In this document: positions 8,058-15,166 of the stretch, piece after piece
Layout: the number at the start of each line of letters is the position of its first letter
Numbering within the stretch: position 1 is the stretch's first letter
Assembly (NCBI GenBank): GCA_900314565.1
Contig: OMVU01000023.1
Coordinates: 1-44,415, forward strand
Direction of reading: 5' to 3'
Source: an uncultured Eubacteriales bacterium
Lineage (GTDB): Bacteria; Bacillota; Clostridia; Lachnospirales; Lachnospiraceae
Length of the DNA stretch: 44,415 nt
Notes under the pieces: generated by a model
The model's database searches: none
Seen by the model: the letters and a program-made list of their open reading frames with translations, nothing else
What the model was told of the DNA's origin: nothing
Position numbers and translations under genes: made by a program

Positions 8058-8945
8058 TTACCAGCCGATCCCCAGAATATCCAGGATCATCTGCCCTTTC
8101 TCCAGATCTGTCAGCTCCGAAAAGACCTTATAATCCTCCGGCGCACTGACAGGTTCGCTCTGATCGTATCCGTCAAAATCAATTCTTACCTTCATCGTAT
8201 CAACTGTCAGGGCAAGGTCCACATAGCTGAATTTCATCGACGCGTCTGCCAGATTTCCCATCTCAAGCTCGATGCGGGCCGGCAGCTTTGTCTTTTTGTC
8301 TATATAAAGCGTGACCGGAATATTTTCCTTCTCCCAGTCGATATTCAGCAGTTCCGCTCTCTCAAGGCCGATCACATCACGGACCATCTCTCCGTCCAGT
8401 GTCACGGTCATTGTTCTGCAGCCTTCCCCGTTCACGACGGCATCTTCTCCGAGCTTTGCATCGATTTTCCTGCTGAGGACCGCTCCGACGATCTCGCTCA
8501 CTTTGATATCCGATGTCTTCGGGATCTTCGTGTCATCCGTGACTTTATACCAGATCTGGTTGCGGCGGACATAGTCCTCTATGCCGTTCCCATCCATGAC
8601 GCAGACCGTCTCAACAGCATCCTTCATCTCAAAGCCGAGAAAATTAAAGCCGAAGGTCCCGTGCAGCGTCCGGGCTTCATTTTTCTTCATGGTCATGTCG
8701 AGCGTACCGTCCAGAGAGACCGTGCCGTCGAATGCCTTCGACAGGAGACCTGCCAGTCCGGATACCTCTGTCTCGACGTTCATATCCATCTGAATATCCG
8801 CGGTCACAGATTCAACCTTTTTCAGCCTGTTCGCAGTCCTGAAGGCGACACCGGCTGCCGTATTATTCAGCAGATAAAATGCACCGAGTGACCCCCCTCC
8901 AAGAAGAAGTAAGATAATAAGAATAATTACAGCAGCTTTTTTCAC
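8058..8945 (-). CDS. Membrane-anchored extracytoplasmic protein, unknown
   Basis: A 295-residue protein starting at GTG, with GGAGG 4-5 nt upstream. An N-terminal signal anchor spans residues 2-26 (KKAAVIILIILLLLGGGSLGAFYLL); there is no lipobox cysteine. The rest alternates in beta-like pattern: VESVTADIQMDMNVET, VSLDGTLDMTM, TLHGTFGFNFLGFEMKDAVETVCVMDGNGIEDYVRRNQIWYKVTDD and PVTLYIDKKTKLPARIELEMGN in outline. This resembles the half-barrel of LolA-like or DUF6612-like lipoproteins, which suggests binding of a hydrophobic ligand, but I do not recognise the family firmly. It is monocistronic with its own promoter and a bidirectional terminator. Confidence 0.75.
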   Translation of the reverse strand: MKKAAVIILIILLLLGGGSLGAFYLLNNTAAGVAFRTANRLKKVESVTADIQMDMNVETEVSGLAGLLSKAFDGTVSLDGTLDMTMKKNEARTLHGTFGFNFLGFEMKDAVETVCVMDGNGIEDYVRRNQIWYKVTDDTKIPKTSDIKVSEIVGAVLSRKIDAKLGEDAVVNGEGCRTMTVTLDGEMVRDVIGLERAELLNIDWEKENIPVTLYIDKKTKLPARIELEMGNLADASMKFSYVDLALTVDTMKVRIDFDGYDQSEPVSAPEDYKVFSELTDLEKGQMILDILGIGW

Positions 8946-9004
8946 GGGTCCTCCCCCCCTTTCCGGCAGCTCATGTCTGCACTGCGTCTTCCGTTTGCTG
9001 CCCG

Positions 9005-9020
9005 CCGCCCTGCAGGGCGG
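9005..9020. repeat. Perfect 16-bp palindrome in the leader of the gene at 8945
   Basis: CCGCCCTGCAGGGCGG lies between the predicted promoter (9047-9075) and the start codon at 8945. It could be an operator or a leader hairpin. Confidence 0.45.
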
Positions 9021-9046
9021 CAGTCATCTCACATTGAGCTATACTC

Positions 9047-9075
9047 ATTATATACATTCTTTTGTGTTCATCCAA
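9047..9075 (-). promoter_or_regulatory. Sigma-A promoter of the membrane-anchored protein gene
   Basis: Minus strand TTGGAT, 17 bp, TATAAT. Transcription would begin near 9040 and leave a leader of about 95 nt. Confidence 0.7.
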
Positions 9076-9130
9076 TGAAATGTATGGCAGAAATTGCAGT
9101 CACACGCAACTTTTTTCGATTCTGCTTTTC

Positions 9131-9156
9131 TTGACTTTTCTGTCTTCCGGTATAAT
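9131..9156 (+). promoter_or_regulatory. Promoter of the TPP riboswitch-thiT transcript
   Basis: TTGACT at 9131 and TATAAT at 9151. The spacing to TATAAT is 14 bp; an overlapping AATAAT at 9154 gives 17 bp. Confidence 0.6.
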
Positions 9157-9175
9157 AATGTGTATGACAATTTAA

Positions 9176-9262
9176 CGCTAGGGGTGCGAATGCTGAGATT
9201 TCGGTCTGGACCGATGACCCTCAAGACCTGATCCGGATAATACCGGCGAAGGGAAGCGGCAT
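9176..9262 (+). ncRNA. TPP riboswitch (THI element)
   Basis: The leader carries the full conserved order: GGGGTGC, then CTGAGA, then ACCCTCAAGACCTGATC, then GGATAATACCGGCGAAGGGA and AGC. It lies between a promoter and thiT, so thiamine pyrophosphate should repress thiT. About 85 nt separate the aptamer from the ribosome site GAGGGGG. No classical terminator is visible there, so control may be at translation. Confidence 0.96.
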
Positions 9263-9346
9263 CTGTATGGAGCTATGGTTCTTCCGTCTCCGTTCCGTTC
9301 ACACATCCGCATCTCCCGGCACATTCTTTTGTGAGGGGGTTTTTTT

Positions 9347-10003
9347 ATGTTCGTAAATGCTGATGGCGGTCTGACGACCGCCGGTTATGTGCTCTTCATT
9401 GTTCTGGCTGTCATCGCTCTGCTCGCTGCGTCCGTAATCGCAGGAAAGGTCTCCAAAAAGGGAAAAATGAGCGCCAAGCAGATCGCCTTCTGCTCCATGG
9501 CCATTGCCCTCGCCTATGTCACGAGCTATATCAAGCTGTTCTCCCTTCCCTTCAGCGGATCCGTGACGCTCTGCTCGATGCTCTTTATCGTGCTGGTCGG
9601 CTACTGGTACGGCCCGGCCACCGGTATTCTGGTCGGTTTCGTCTACGGCATCCTGCAGTTCATTCAGAAGCCGTACTACCTCACACTTTTTCAGGTGTGC
9701 GCGGATTACCTGCTGGCATTTTCCGCACTCGGGCTCTCCGGTTTCTTCTCCGGAAAAAAGAACGGTCTTACCATCGGCTATCTGGTCGGTGTCTTCGGAA
9801 GAGGCGTTTTCAACGCGCTGGCCGGCTACATGTACTGGATGGAGTATATGCCGGAAACTTTTCCGAAATCACTGGCGGCTCTTTACCCGATCGTTTATAA
9901 TTTCGGATTCCTGCTGGCTGAAGCAGTGATCACGCTCATCATTATTAATTTCCCTGCAGTGAGCAGGGGACTCGAGCGGATCAGGAACATGGCGCTGGAG
10001 TGA
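9347..10003 (+). CDS. thiT: ThiT thiamine ECF-transporter S component
   Basis: A 218-residue integral membrane protein of the ThiT/YuaJ family. Six or seven hydrophobic segments are visible. The signature regions are SMAIALAYVTSYIKLFSLPFSGSVT, the LVGYWYGPATGILVGFVYG segment and GRGVFNALAGYMYWMEYMP, whose aromatic residues match the thiamine-binding part of the family (each described here in pieces). The extra N-terminal segment (residues 10-35) makes it slightly longer than the usual 180-200 residues. ThiT binds thiamine and works with the shared ECF module (EcfA, EcfA', EcfT), which is not in this window. The upstream TPP riboswitch and the terminator at 10193 make it a single-gene unit. 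GAGGGGG lies 7 nt before the ATG. Confidence 0.95.
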   Translation: MFVNADGGLTTAGYVLFIVLAVIALLAASVIAGKVSKKGKMSAKQIAFCSMAIALAYVTSYIKLFSLPFSGSVTLCSMLFIVLVGYWYGPATGILVGFVYGILQFIQKPYYLTLFQVCADYLLAFSALGLSGFFSGKKNGLTIGYLVGVFGRGVFNALAGYMYWMEYMPETFPKSLAALYPIVYNFGFLLAEAVITLIIINFPAVSRGLERIRNMALE

Positions 10004-10049
10004 AGCTCCTGCTTTGCGGTTCACTCTTCAGCCGGGTATTCTTTACGCA

Positions 10050-10124
10050 TCAAGAACGCCTCGGCGTTCTTGCCGCGCCGCGCGAGGTGCGAAGCACCTT
10101 CCTAATTGCGCGGCTGCGATCCGC
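10050..10124. repeat. Dispersed palindromic repeat, family A (long form)
   Basis: CAAGAACGCCTCGGCGTTCT core, then the GAGGTGCGAAGCACCTTC hairpin, then TTGCGCGGCTGCGATCCG. The last part recurs at 12721 and 19610. Confidence 0.7.
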
Positions 10125-10132
10125 CGGAGGCT

Positions 10133-10180
10133 TTAATCTCTGACGGATTTACATCACGAGAATTCTGCGTCAGAGATTAA
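10133..10180. repeat. Dispersed palindromic repeat, family B (complete copy)
   Basis: Perfect 13-bp arms TTAATCTCTGACG and CGTCAGAGATTAA flank ATTTACATCACG and GAATTCTG. Partial relatives are at 13745, 16925, 38091 and 41220. Confidence 0.7.
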
Positions 10181-10192
10181 TACAGATCCTTT

Positions 10193-10222
10193 AACAGACC
10201 TCGCCGGGAGGTCTGTTTTTTC
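10193..10222 (+). terminator. thiT terminator
   Basis: AACAGACCTC-GCCGG-GAGGTCTGTT followed by TTTT. Confidence 0.85.
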
Positions 10223-10307
10223 TCGTCTTCATCGCGCAATACCGACAGACAAAAAGGAGGAAAGGCCGCTGTAATTGTGAATTTTTGGACACAAAAGGCC
10301 CGGGGCG

Positions 10308-10335
10308 TTGCAAATTTCAGGCAAAATGATACAAT
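10308..10335 (+). promoter_or_regulatory. Promoter of the redox cassette
   Basis: TTGCAA, 16 bp, TACAAT, oriented toward the TlpA-like gene. It implies a leader of about 170 nt. Confidence 0.55.
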
Positions 10336-10341
10336 CACTTT

Positions 10342-10511
10342 TGCGCGCAGAACACATATGATCCGCCGGCAAAACGGGAAATGCATTTCCCACTCTGCTG
10401 CCTGTGCCGGTAAAGGATCTGACTTATCACCGATATTCGAAAAAACGCGCGTAAGACCCCGGATGAGCCGGGAGAAAGGATACGCTGCCGTTTCCGACAG
10501 CCAAATAATAA
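10342..10511 (+). promoter_or_regulatory. Structured 5' leader of the redox cassette, unassigned
   Basis: The leader contains the palindrome GGGAAATGCATTTCCC (10377-10392), CCGGC/GCCGG arms around it, the hairpin CCCGGATGAGCCGGG near 10457-10471, and GCTG/CAGC arms near 10483-10502. The segment AAAGGATACGCTGCC resembles the 3' box of cobalamin riboswitches, but the rest of that consensus is not convincing. The start codon it leads to has no Shine-Dalgarno sequence. Confidence 0.3.
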
Positions 10512-11144
10512 TTGAAAATAAGTAAAATCACTGCACTCATCACCTGCGCATGCATCCTTCTTTCCGCATGCGGTTCGCAGACCACAGGAAGCAGCACACA
10601 GGACGCAGACAGTGCGTCATCCGCCGGACAGACCGCATCCGCCACAGCCGAAAGTTCTGTTCAGACCGGAGCAGGAAACACATCCGGCGAGACGAAGAGC
10701 GCCATGCCGGTCCCGGCATTTACCACGGAAGATCTTGATGGAAACGAAGTGACCGAATCCATCCTGAAAGACAAAGATGTCACCATGATCAATATCTGGG
10801 GAACCTTCTGTCCGCCCTGCATCGAGGAGATGCCGGAACTTGCCAAACTCTCCGCTTCCCTTCCGGAGAATGCCCAGATCATAGGAATTCTCTGTGATGT
10901 CTCTCTCAATGATACGTCAGCGCTTCAGGACGCAAAGTCGATCGTCAGCAAAGCAGGTACGAACTATCCGTGCCTTCTTCTCAACGATTCCCTCACGGAC
11001 TATCTTTCACAGTTCATGTATGTTCCGACAACGATCTTCGTCGACAGCGAAGGGAATCAGATCGGAGAGCCGGTCGTCGGAGCAGATTTCAATGCCTATA
11101 CGGCACACCTCCGGAAAGTGATCGGTGACTGGACGAAGAATTAA
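10512..11144 (+). CDS. TlpA/ResA-like thioredoxin-fold lipoprotein
   Basis: A 210-residue exported protein. Residues 1-20 are a lipoprotein signal with lipobox LLSAC (Cys20). Residues 21-70 are a Ser/Thr/Ala-rich linker. From about 72 comes a redoxin domain: FTTEDLDGNEV, then INIWGTFCPPCIEEMPEL with the CPPC active site, then PTTIFVDSEGN with the cis-proline. This is the arrangement of ResA/TlpA thiol-disulfide oxidoreductases on the outer face of the membrane. The frame opens at TTG with no clear ribosome site, which is unusual, although the signal peptide fits this start. It is followed 12 bp later by a CxxC micro-protein and then a polyferredoxin, a recurrent trio in anaerobic Firmicutes as far as I recall. 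Confidence 0.85.
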   Translation: MKISKITALITCACILLSACGSQTTGSSTQDADSASSAGQTASATAESSVQTGAGNTSGETKSAMPVPAFTTEDLDGNEVTESILKDKDVTMINIWGTFCPPCIEEMPELAKLSASLPENAQIIGILCDVSLNDTSALQDAKSIVSKAGTNYPCLLLNDSLTDYLSQFMYVPTTIFVDSEGNQIGEPVVGADFNAYTAHLRKVIGDWTKN

Positions 11145-11156
11145 CGGAGATTTTTT

Positions 11157-11300
11157 ATGGAAAAAAGACGAAGAATCCTGCAGGGAGCACTCCTGACCGG
11201 AGCCGCCGCCATGATCGCCTATGGCCTCATAAGCGGAGAAGGGCTCATCGTTCTGCATAAGGCCGTCCGCATCTGCATGGAGTGCATCGGGCTCGGCTGA
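11157..11300 (+). CDS. CxxC micro-protein, CD1871A-like (47 aa)
   Basis: A 47-residue protein too short for most gene callers. It has a basic start (MEKRRR), one membrane helix (residues 10-25, ALLTGAAAMIAYGLI) and a C-terminal CMEC at 40-43 ending in IGLG. This matches the family of small CD1871A-type CxxC proteins known beside 4Fe-4S membrane proteins in Clostridia. ACGGAG lies 8 nt before the ATG and the gene begins 12 bp after the TlpA-like stop. The cysteine pair would face the side opposite the N-terminus, so it could exchange electrons or disulfides with the TlpA-like lipoprotein. That role is inferred. Confidence 0.85.
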   Translation: MEKRRRILQGALLTGAAAMIAYGLISGEGLIVLHKAVRICMECIGLG

Positions 11301-11418
11301 GATCCGGCCCGGTCACGGAGCAGCACTCTCTCGAGTCTGCCGAAGCGAATCGCTCTTTCGGACCATGCAGGTCTCCTTCCGGGACCAGACCCGTTAAACG
11401 AAAAACGAATGGTAATCT

Positions 11419-12318
11419 ATGAATAATTCAAACGCACATGCTAATACGGCCCCGGTAAAAAAGATCCGGGGCCTTAAAAGAAAACTGATCCAGATCGCTG
11501 CCTTCGGTTTCACGAACGCGCACATCCCGAACTTTCTGTCGGGTAAGCTTTATACCGGAAAGTGGAAAGAATTCTGTGCGCCCGGACTCAACTGTTATTC
11601 CTGTCCGGCGGCAGCATTTGCCTGTCCGATCGGAGCTCTCCAGGCCGTCACCGGCAGCAGAAAATCCCCTATAAGCTTCTATGTGTTCGGACTGCTCCTT
11701 GCTTTCGGCGTCATATTCGGGAGGGCTGTCTGCGGATTTCTGTGCCCCTTCGGACTTCTCCAGGAGCTGCTCGCGAAAGTCCCGCTTCCCAAAAAGAAGC
11801 TTCCGGCTTTCATGCGATATATAAAGTACCTCATTCTGATCGTCTTCGTGCTCATCCTGCCGCTTGTTCTCACGGTGGGGCCTGCCGGTGTCCCTGCATT
11901 TTGCAAGTACATCTGCCCGGTCGGGACCCTGGAAGGCGGAATTCCGGCTCTCCTTACGCAGCCGTCGATCCGTTCTATGCTCGGACCGCTCTTTTCCTGG
12001 AAAATCGGCATCCTCATCGCGGTCATCTTCCTCTGTATGTTCGTGCACAGGTTCTTCTGTAAGGTCCTCTGCCCGCTCGGCGCGGTCTACGGCCTTCTGA
12101 ACAAGGTGAGCATTGTCCGGCTCCGGGTAGACCACGGAAAATGCATCCACTGCAGAGCCTGCGAGCGCACATGCAAGATGGACGTCTACCCCGTCATGCA
12201 CCCGGATTCCGCGGAGTGCATCCGGTGCGGGGAGTGTGCACAGATCTGCCCGAAAGGGGCAATTACAGTGGGTGCGGGTCCCGTACGTTTTGAGAAGGAT
12301 CCGACACAGGCCTCATAA
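11419..12318 (+). CDS. Membrane polyferredoxin (NapH/YccM-like 4Fe-4S protein)
   Basis: A 299-residue protein with four or five membrane segments and many cysteines. Three CPxGxxxx motifs (CPFGLLQE, CPVGTLEG, CPLGAVYG), each with a preceding cysteine, are typical of NapH/MauN/RdxA-like proteins. The C-terminal part has two ferredoxin clusters, CIHCRACERTC and CIRCGECAQIC, both followed by a proline or lysine in the usual way. An extra CYSCPAAAFACP segment is near residue 54. Such proteins pass electrons between cytoplasmic donors and extracytoplasmic thiol proteins. Its place behind a TlpA-like lipoprotein and CxxC micro-protein suggests it reduces them. The ribosome site is weak. Confidence 0.9.
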   Translation: MNNSNAHANTAPVKKIRGLKRKLIQIAAFGFTNAHIPNFLSGKLYTGKWKEFCAPGLNCYSCPAAAFACPIGALQAVTGSRKSPISFYVFGLLLAFGVIFGRAVCGFLCPFGLLQELLAKVPLPKKKLPAFMRYIKYLILIVFVLILPLVLTVGPAGVPAFCKYICPVGTLEGGIPALLTQPSIRSMLGPLFSWKIGILIAVIFLCMFVHRFFCKVLCPLGAVYGLLNKVSIVRLRVDHGKCIHCRACERTCKMDVYPVMHPDSAECIRCGECAQICPKGAITVGAGPVRFEKDPTQAS

Positions 12319-12328
12319 AGTCAGAAAT

Positions 12329-12481
12329 GGGGCTGTCGCAATAAGCATTAAAAGTGCATAAATATTCATGAAGGGACATCCACAGCGCCGGTACTTTAAA
12401 TTTTCAAACGAAAGTGCAGAAAATTTATTAGTACCGCTGCGCGAGGACATTTATGCATAGAATGCTTAATGCGACAGCTCC
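12329..12481. mobile_element. MITE-like 153-bp palindrome
   Basis: The left arm GGGGCTGTCGCAATAAGCAT and the right arm ATGCTTAATGCGACAGCTCC are near-perfect inverted repeats. Pairing continues inward: TGCATAAAT with ATTTATGCA, GGACAT with a matching inner arm, GCCGGTACT with AGTACCGC, and AAATTTTC with GAAAATTT. Only about 15 bp at the centre are unpaired. There is no coding capacity. The GGGGCTGTCGCA terminus is like those of some IS1182-type insertion sequences, so a non-autonomous derivative is likely. It could also terminate transcription of the polyferredoxin gene. A target duplication is not obvious. Confidence 0.7.
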
Positions 12482-12486
12482 TTTTT

Positions 12487-12576
12487 ATCTCAGTGGGGAA
12501 GACCACCGCTTCTATAAGCGGGGGATAGATCAATATCCTGCTCGTCTCAGCAGCGGGTTTCAATCCCCCACTGAGA
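12487..12576 (+). repeat. Structured element of about 90 nt, possibly IS200/IS605-related
   Basis: ATCTCAGTGGGG at 12487 pairs with CCCCACTGAGAT ending at 12576. The interior holds CCGCTTCTATAAGCGG and a CTGCT/AGCAG pair around CGTCTC. It directly abuts the MITE. The shape (closed outer stem, internal hairpins) is that of a structured RNA or of a single-strand transposon end; no gene is nearby to serve. Confidence 0.45.
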
Positions 12577-12668
12577 TACGCGCGATGAAGAACAGATCTT
12601 ATCGGAAGTTCCGCAAGGAACTGGCGATATCACAGAGAACGTGGTAAAGTGGATGTATCACAGTTGAT

Positions 12669-12742
12669 CAGGAACTCCCCGGCGTTCCTGCCGCTCTTTG
12701 CAGGCAGGAGGCATCCTTCTCTTTGCGATGCTGCGATCCGTC
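12669..12742. repeat. Dispersed palindromic repeat, family A
   Basis: CAGGAACTCCCCGGCGTTCC core, then GCAGGCAGGAGGCATCCTTC and TTTGCGATGCTGCGATCCGT. It ends about 24 bp before the yihY start. Confidence 0.6.
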
Positions 12743-12765
12743 GAAGACAGCGAAAAGGATTATTT

Positions 12766-13692
12766 ATGTCCACGAAACCCAGATCAGAAAAAGTAAAGTC
12801 CATCCTCTCGAAGCTTCTGGTGCCCTTTAAGGTCATCCTGGATTTTCTCGGCAAGCTGGCAGAAGACGGAGTCGGCTCTTATGCGGCTCAGTCTGCTTTT
12901 TTTATCCTGATGTGCATCTTTCCCTTCCTGATCCTGCTCCTTCAGCTCATGCGATTTGCCCCGATCAGTCAGGAAAGCCTTCTCTTAGCGGTCGATTCTA
13001 TTTTTCCGGACTATCTTCTCACGACGATCCATGGGATCCTGCAGGAAATCTATACGTCGACCTTCGGCCTGGTTCCGCTGACGATCGTGACGACGCTCTG
13101 GGCCTCCTCAAAGACGGTCCACTCGCTCACATCCGGACTGACGCGCATCTGTAAAGGCCATGTCATCGAGAACTGGTTCATCGTCCGTCTCTGGGCCCTG
13201 CTCTACACCTTCCTGGTCGCTCTTCTTCTGATCATCATCGCAGCTTCGACCGTCTTCTGGCAGACTGTGCGCAGTGTGCTCATACATTTCCGTCCGAAGG
13301 GAATCCCTCTTTACTTATTCTCATCGACGATTCGCGCGATCTATGTGATTCCCCTGCTGGGTCTCTGCTTTGCGGTCATGTACAAATTCCTTCCGCACAA
13401 GAAAATGAAGTTCGTATACCAGCTCCCCGGTGCCTTCGCCGCATCGATCGCCTGGTACGTCTTCTCCATGCTCATCGCTGTTTATATCACTGAATTCAAC
13501 GGATTTTCCATGTACGGCAGCCTTGCGACCCTGACGCTCGTCATGTTCTGGCTGTTCTTCAGCTGCTACATCATCCTGATCGGCGCGGAAATCAACGAGC
13601 TCATCCACCCGTCCCCGAGAGAGGACCAGCCGGGACCGGAGAACGGGACAGAAGCATCGATACCGAAAAAAAAGAAAGATGCCGCTGCCTGA
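12766..13692 (+). CDS. YihY/BrkB family inner-membrane protein
   Basis: A 308-residue membrane protein of the YihY/UPF0761 (formerly RNase BN) family. After a basic N-terminus comes GSYAAQSAFFILMCIFPFLILLLQL, the family signature region (quoted here in part), then about six membrane segments. ASSKTVHSLTSGLTRI near residue 125 and a late W-Y-V-F-S-M segment with FNGFSMYGSLATLTLVMFWLF are typical. The tail is hydrophilic. Transport or envelope function is presumed but unproven. The frame is open 117 bp further upstream, through a family A repeat; AAAGGA 7 nt before the ATG at 12766 and the family length favour the shorter form. Confidence 0.88.
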   Translation: MSTKPRSEKVKSILSKLLVPFKVILDFLGKLAEDGVGSYAAQSAFFILMCIFPFLILLLQLMRFAPISQESLLLAVDSIFPDYLLTTIHGILQEIYTSTFGLVPLTIVTTLWASSKTVHSLTSGLTRICKGHVIENWFIVRLWALLYTFLVALLLIIIAASTVFWQTVRSVLIHFRPKGIPLYLFSSTIRAIYVIPLLGLCFAVMYKFLPHKKMKFVYQLPGAFAASIAWYVFSMLIAVYITEFNGFSMYGSLATLTLVMFWLFFSCYIILIGAEINELIHPSPREDQPGPENGTEASIPKKKKDAAA

Positions 13693-13711
13693 AAAGCTGC
13701 GGCATCTTTTC
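13677..13711. terminator. Bidirectional terminator overlapping the yihY stop
   Basis: AAAGATGCCGC and GCGGCATCTTTT arms; the stop codon of yihY is in the loop. On the minus strand it is followed by CTTTCTTTTTTTT and could end the mglB-type transcript's read-through. Confidence 0.75.
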
Positions 13712-13744
13712 TATGCTCGTTTTTCACTTGTCAGAGCCAGGTTT

Positions 13745-13799
13745 CACTTTGCGCATTCATCATAGATTTACATCACGGGAATTCTGCGTCAGAGATTAA
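13745..13799. repeat. Dispersed palindromic repeat, family B
   Basis: CACTTTGCGCATTCATCATA, then GATTTACATCACGGGAATTC, then TGCGTCAGAGATTAA. The last 35 bp differ from the 10133 copy at one or two bases. It runs up to the mglB-type stop codon. Confidence 0.65.
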
Positions 13800-15077
13800 C
13801 TACTGCCCTTCTTTCATCTCCTCAGCTGCCGGATCGTAAATATCATACGGCAGATAGATCTTCCGATCCAGACCATTCTTTGTATCTCTCATATACTCTT
13901 CCGTCCCGGCAAAAAGGTCTTCCCCCCACGCTGCGTTCTTCGCCAGAAGACAGATGCACTTCGCCATCTCCTCAGTGCTCTGGATGATCGTCCCGGTCAT
14001 GCATCCTTCCGCGATCAGGTTCTTTCCCGTTTCCGTCGCGTCGACCCCGAAGACCGGGATCGTGATCGAATTCGATGTCTTCCCCAGATTCAGATCGACA
14101 TCCTGCAGCGCGGAGATCGCACCTGCAGCCATATTGTCATTGTTGCAGATGATCAGCTCGATCATGTTCTTATTTGTCAGATTATACTGAGACAGATTCG
14201 TCATCATGTAATCCCTGGCCGCATTAAAGGACCACTTACCGGTCAGATCCAGCTGAAAATTGTCCACACTGGCAGAGTTAAAATACTGAAGCTCCGGATA
14301 CCCGGCCTTCACAAGGATCTCATTCGCATCCTCGACCGAATACTTCGTCCGGTAGATCGCCTCGACATTCTTGGCTTCTCCTTTGAACAAGGCGTAGCTG
14401 ATCACGCCGTCCCGGTTCAGATCGACTTTGGAATAGTACTCTTTCAGATACTCGCCGATCATCGATCCCTGCATGTGGCCGGCCTCCGCCGGATCCGTCC
14501 CGACAAAGGCAATGTTCTCATAAAAATTCAGGACGACCCCCTCATCCCCGTCCGCCTCGATCGCACGGTTAAAGAAGATCACAGGAATATTCTTCCTGTC
14601 CGCCTTCAGACAGATCGCATCGGAAGTATCCGACGAGCCCGAATTGACAATATTAACGATCAGGAGATCCGCACCCCGGTCGATCGCATTCTCAATCTGT
14701 GTATTCTGCTTTGACTGGTCAGACTCCGCATCATATTCAGAATACGCGATGCCGGCCCTGACAAGTCCCTCCGTCAGATCCGCGCGAAGTTCCGAAATAA
14801 AGGAGTCCGAATAATCATAGTAGAAGACAGCAGCGCTGAACTCCTCTGATTTTGAGGACGACTGAACACTGTTCGCGGAGTCCTCTCTGTGAAAGCTGCA
14901 GGCAGTGAGGAGCAGACAGATAAGGAGGACCGTCACAGGCAATGCAGTCCTTCCGGAAAGCCTGAACCGGCTGTCCGCCGCGTTCCGGAACGCATGATTC
15001 CCTGCACGTTGTGCCACGCTCATCCATCCCGGACGCTTATATTGACTTTTCTCTGTTCTTCGGAACATCTTATTCAC
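13800..15077 (-). CDS. mglB: MglB-like galactose/glucose-binding lipoprotein (orphan)
   Basis: A 425-residue lipoprotein of the periplasmic-binding-protein type 1 family, closest to MglB. The start is a GTG at 15077, with GGAGGA 7 nt before it; an ATG 24 bp upstream has no such site. An unusually long basic N-terminus (about 50 residues) precedes the signal helix and lipobox LLTAC. The mature part shows DLLIVNIVNSG, NIPVIFFNR, FVGTDPAEAGHMQG, a calcium-type loop DLNRDGVISYALFKGE, and IICNNDNMAAGAISAL. No mglA or mglC follows, so it may serve a transporter encoded elsewhere or act as a sugar sensor. Confidence 0.85.
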   Translation of the reverse strand: MNKMFRRTEKSQYKRPGWMSVAQRAGNHAFRNAADSRFRLSGRTALPVTVLLICLLLTACSFHREDSANSVQSSSKSEEFSAAVFYYDYSDSFISELRADLTEGLVRAGIAYSEYDAESDQSKQNTQIENAIDRGADLLIVNIVNSGSSDTSDAICLKADRKNIPVIFFNRAIEADGDEGVVLNFYENIAFVGTDPAEAGHMQGSMIGEYLKEYYSKVDLNRDGVISYALFKGEAKNVEAIYRTKYSVEDANEILVKAGYPELQYFNSASVDNFQLDLTGKWSFNAARDYMMTNLSQYNLTNKNMIELIICNNDNMAAGAISALQDVDLNLGKTSNSITIPVFGVDATETGKNLIAEGCMTGTIIQSTEEMAKCICLLAKNAAWGEDLFAGTEEYMRDTKNGLDRKIYLPYDIYDPAAEEMKEGQ

Positions 15078-15166
15078 CGTCCGCTCCTCCTTTCTGCACA
15101 CTGTGCTTTCTGTCCTCTTTCTTTTTGCGATCTCTCCTCCTCTTCCGTCACAGAAGAGAGTAAATC

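Noticed and set aside
12453-12647. A 64-codon open frame across the MITE edge and the adjacent structured element
   Set aside because: It has no ribosome site and runs through two inverted-repeat structures, so it is unlikely to be coding.
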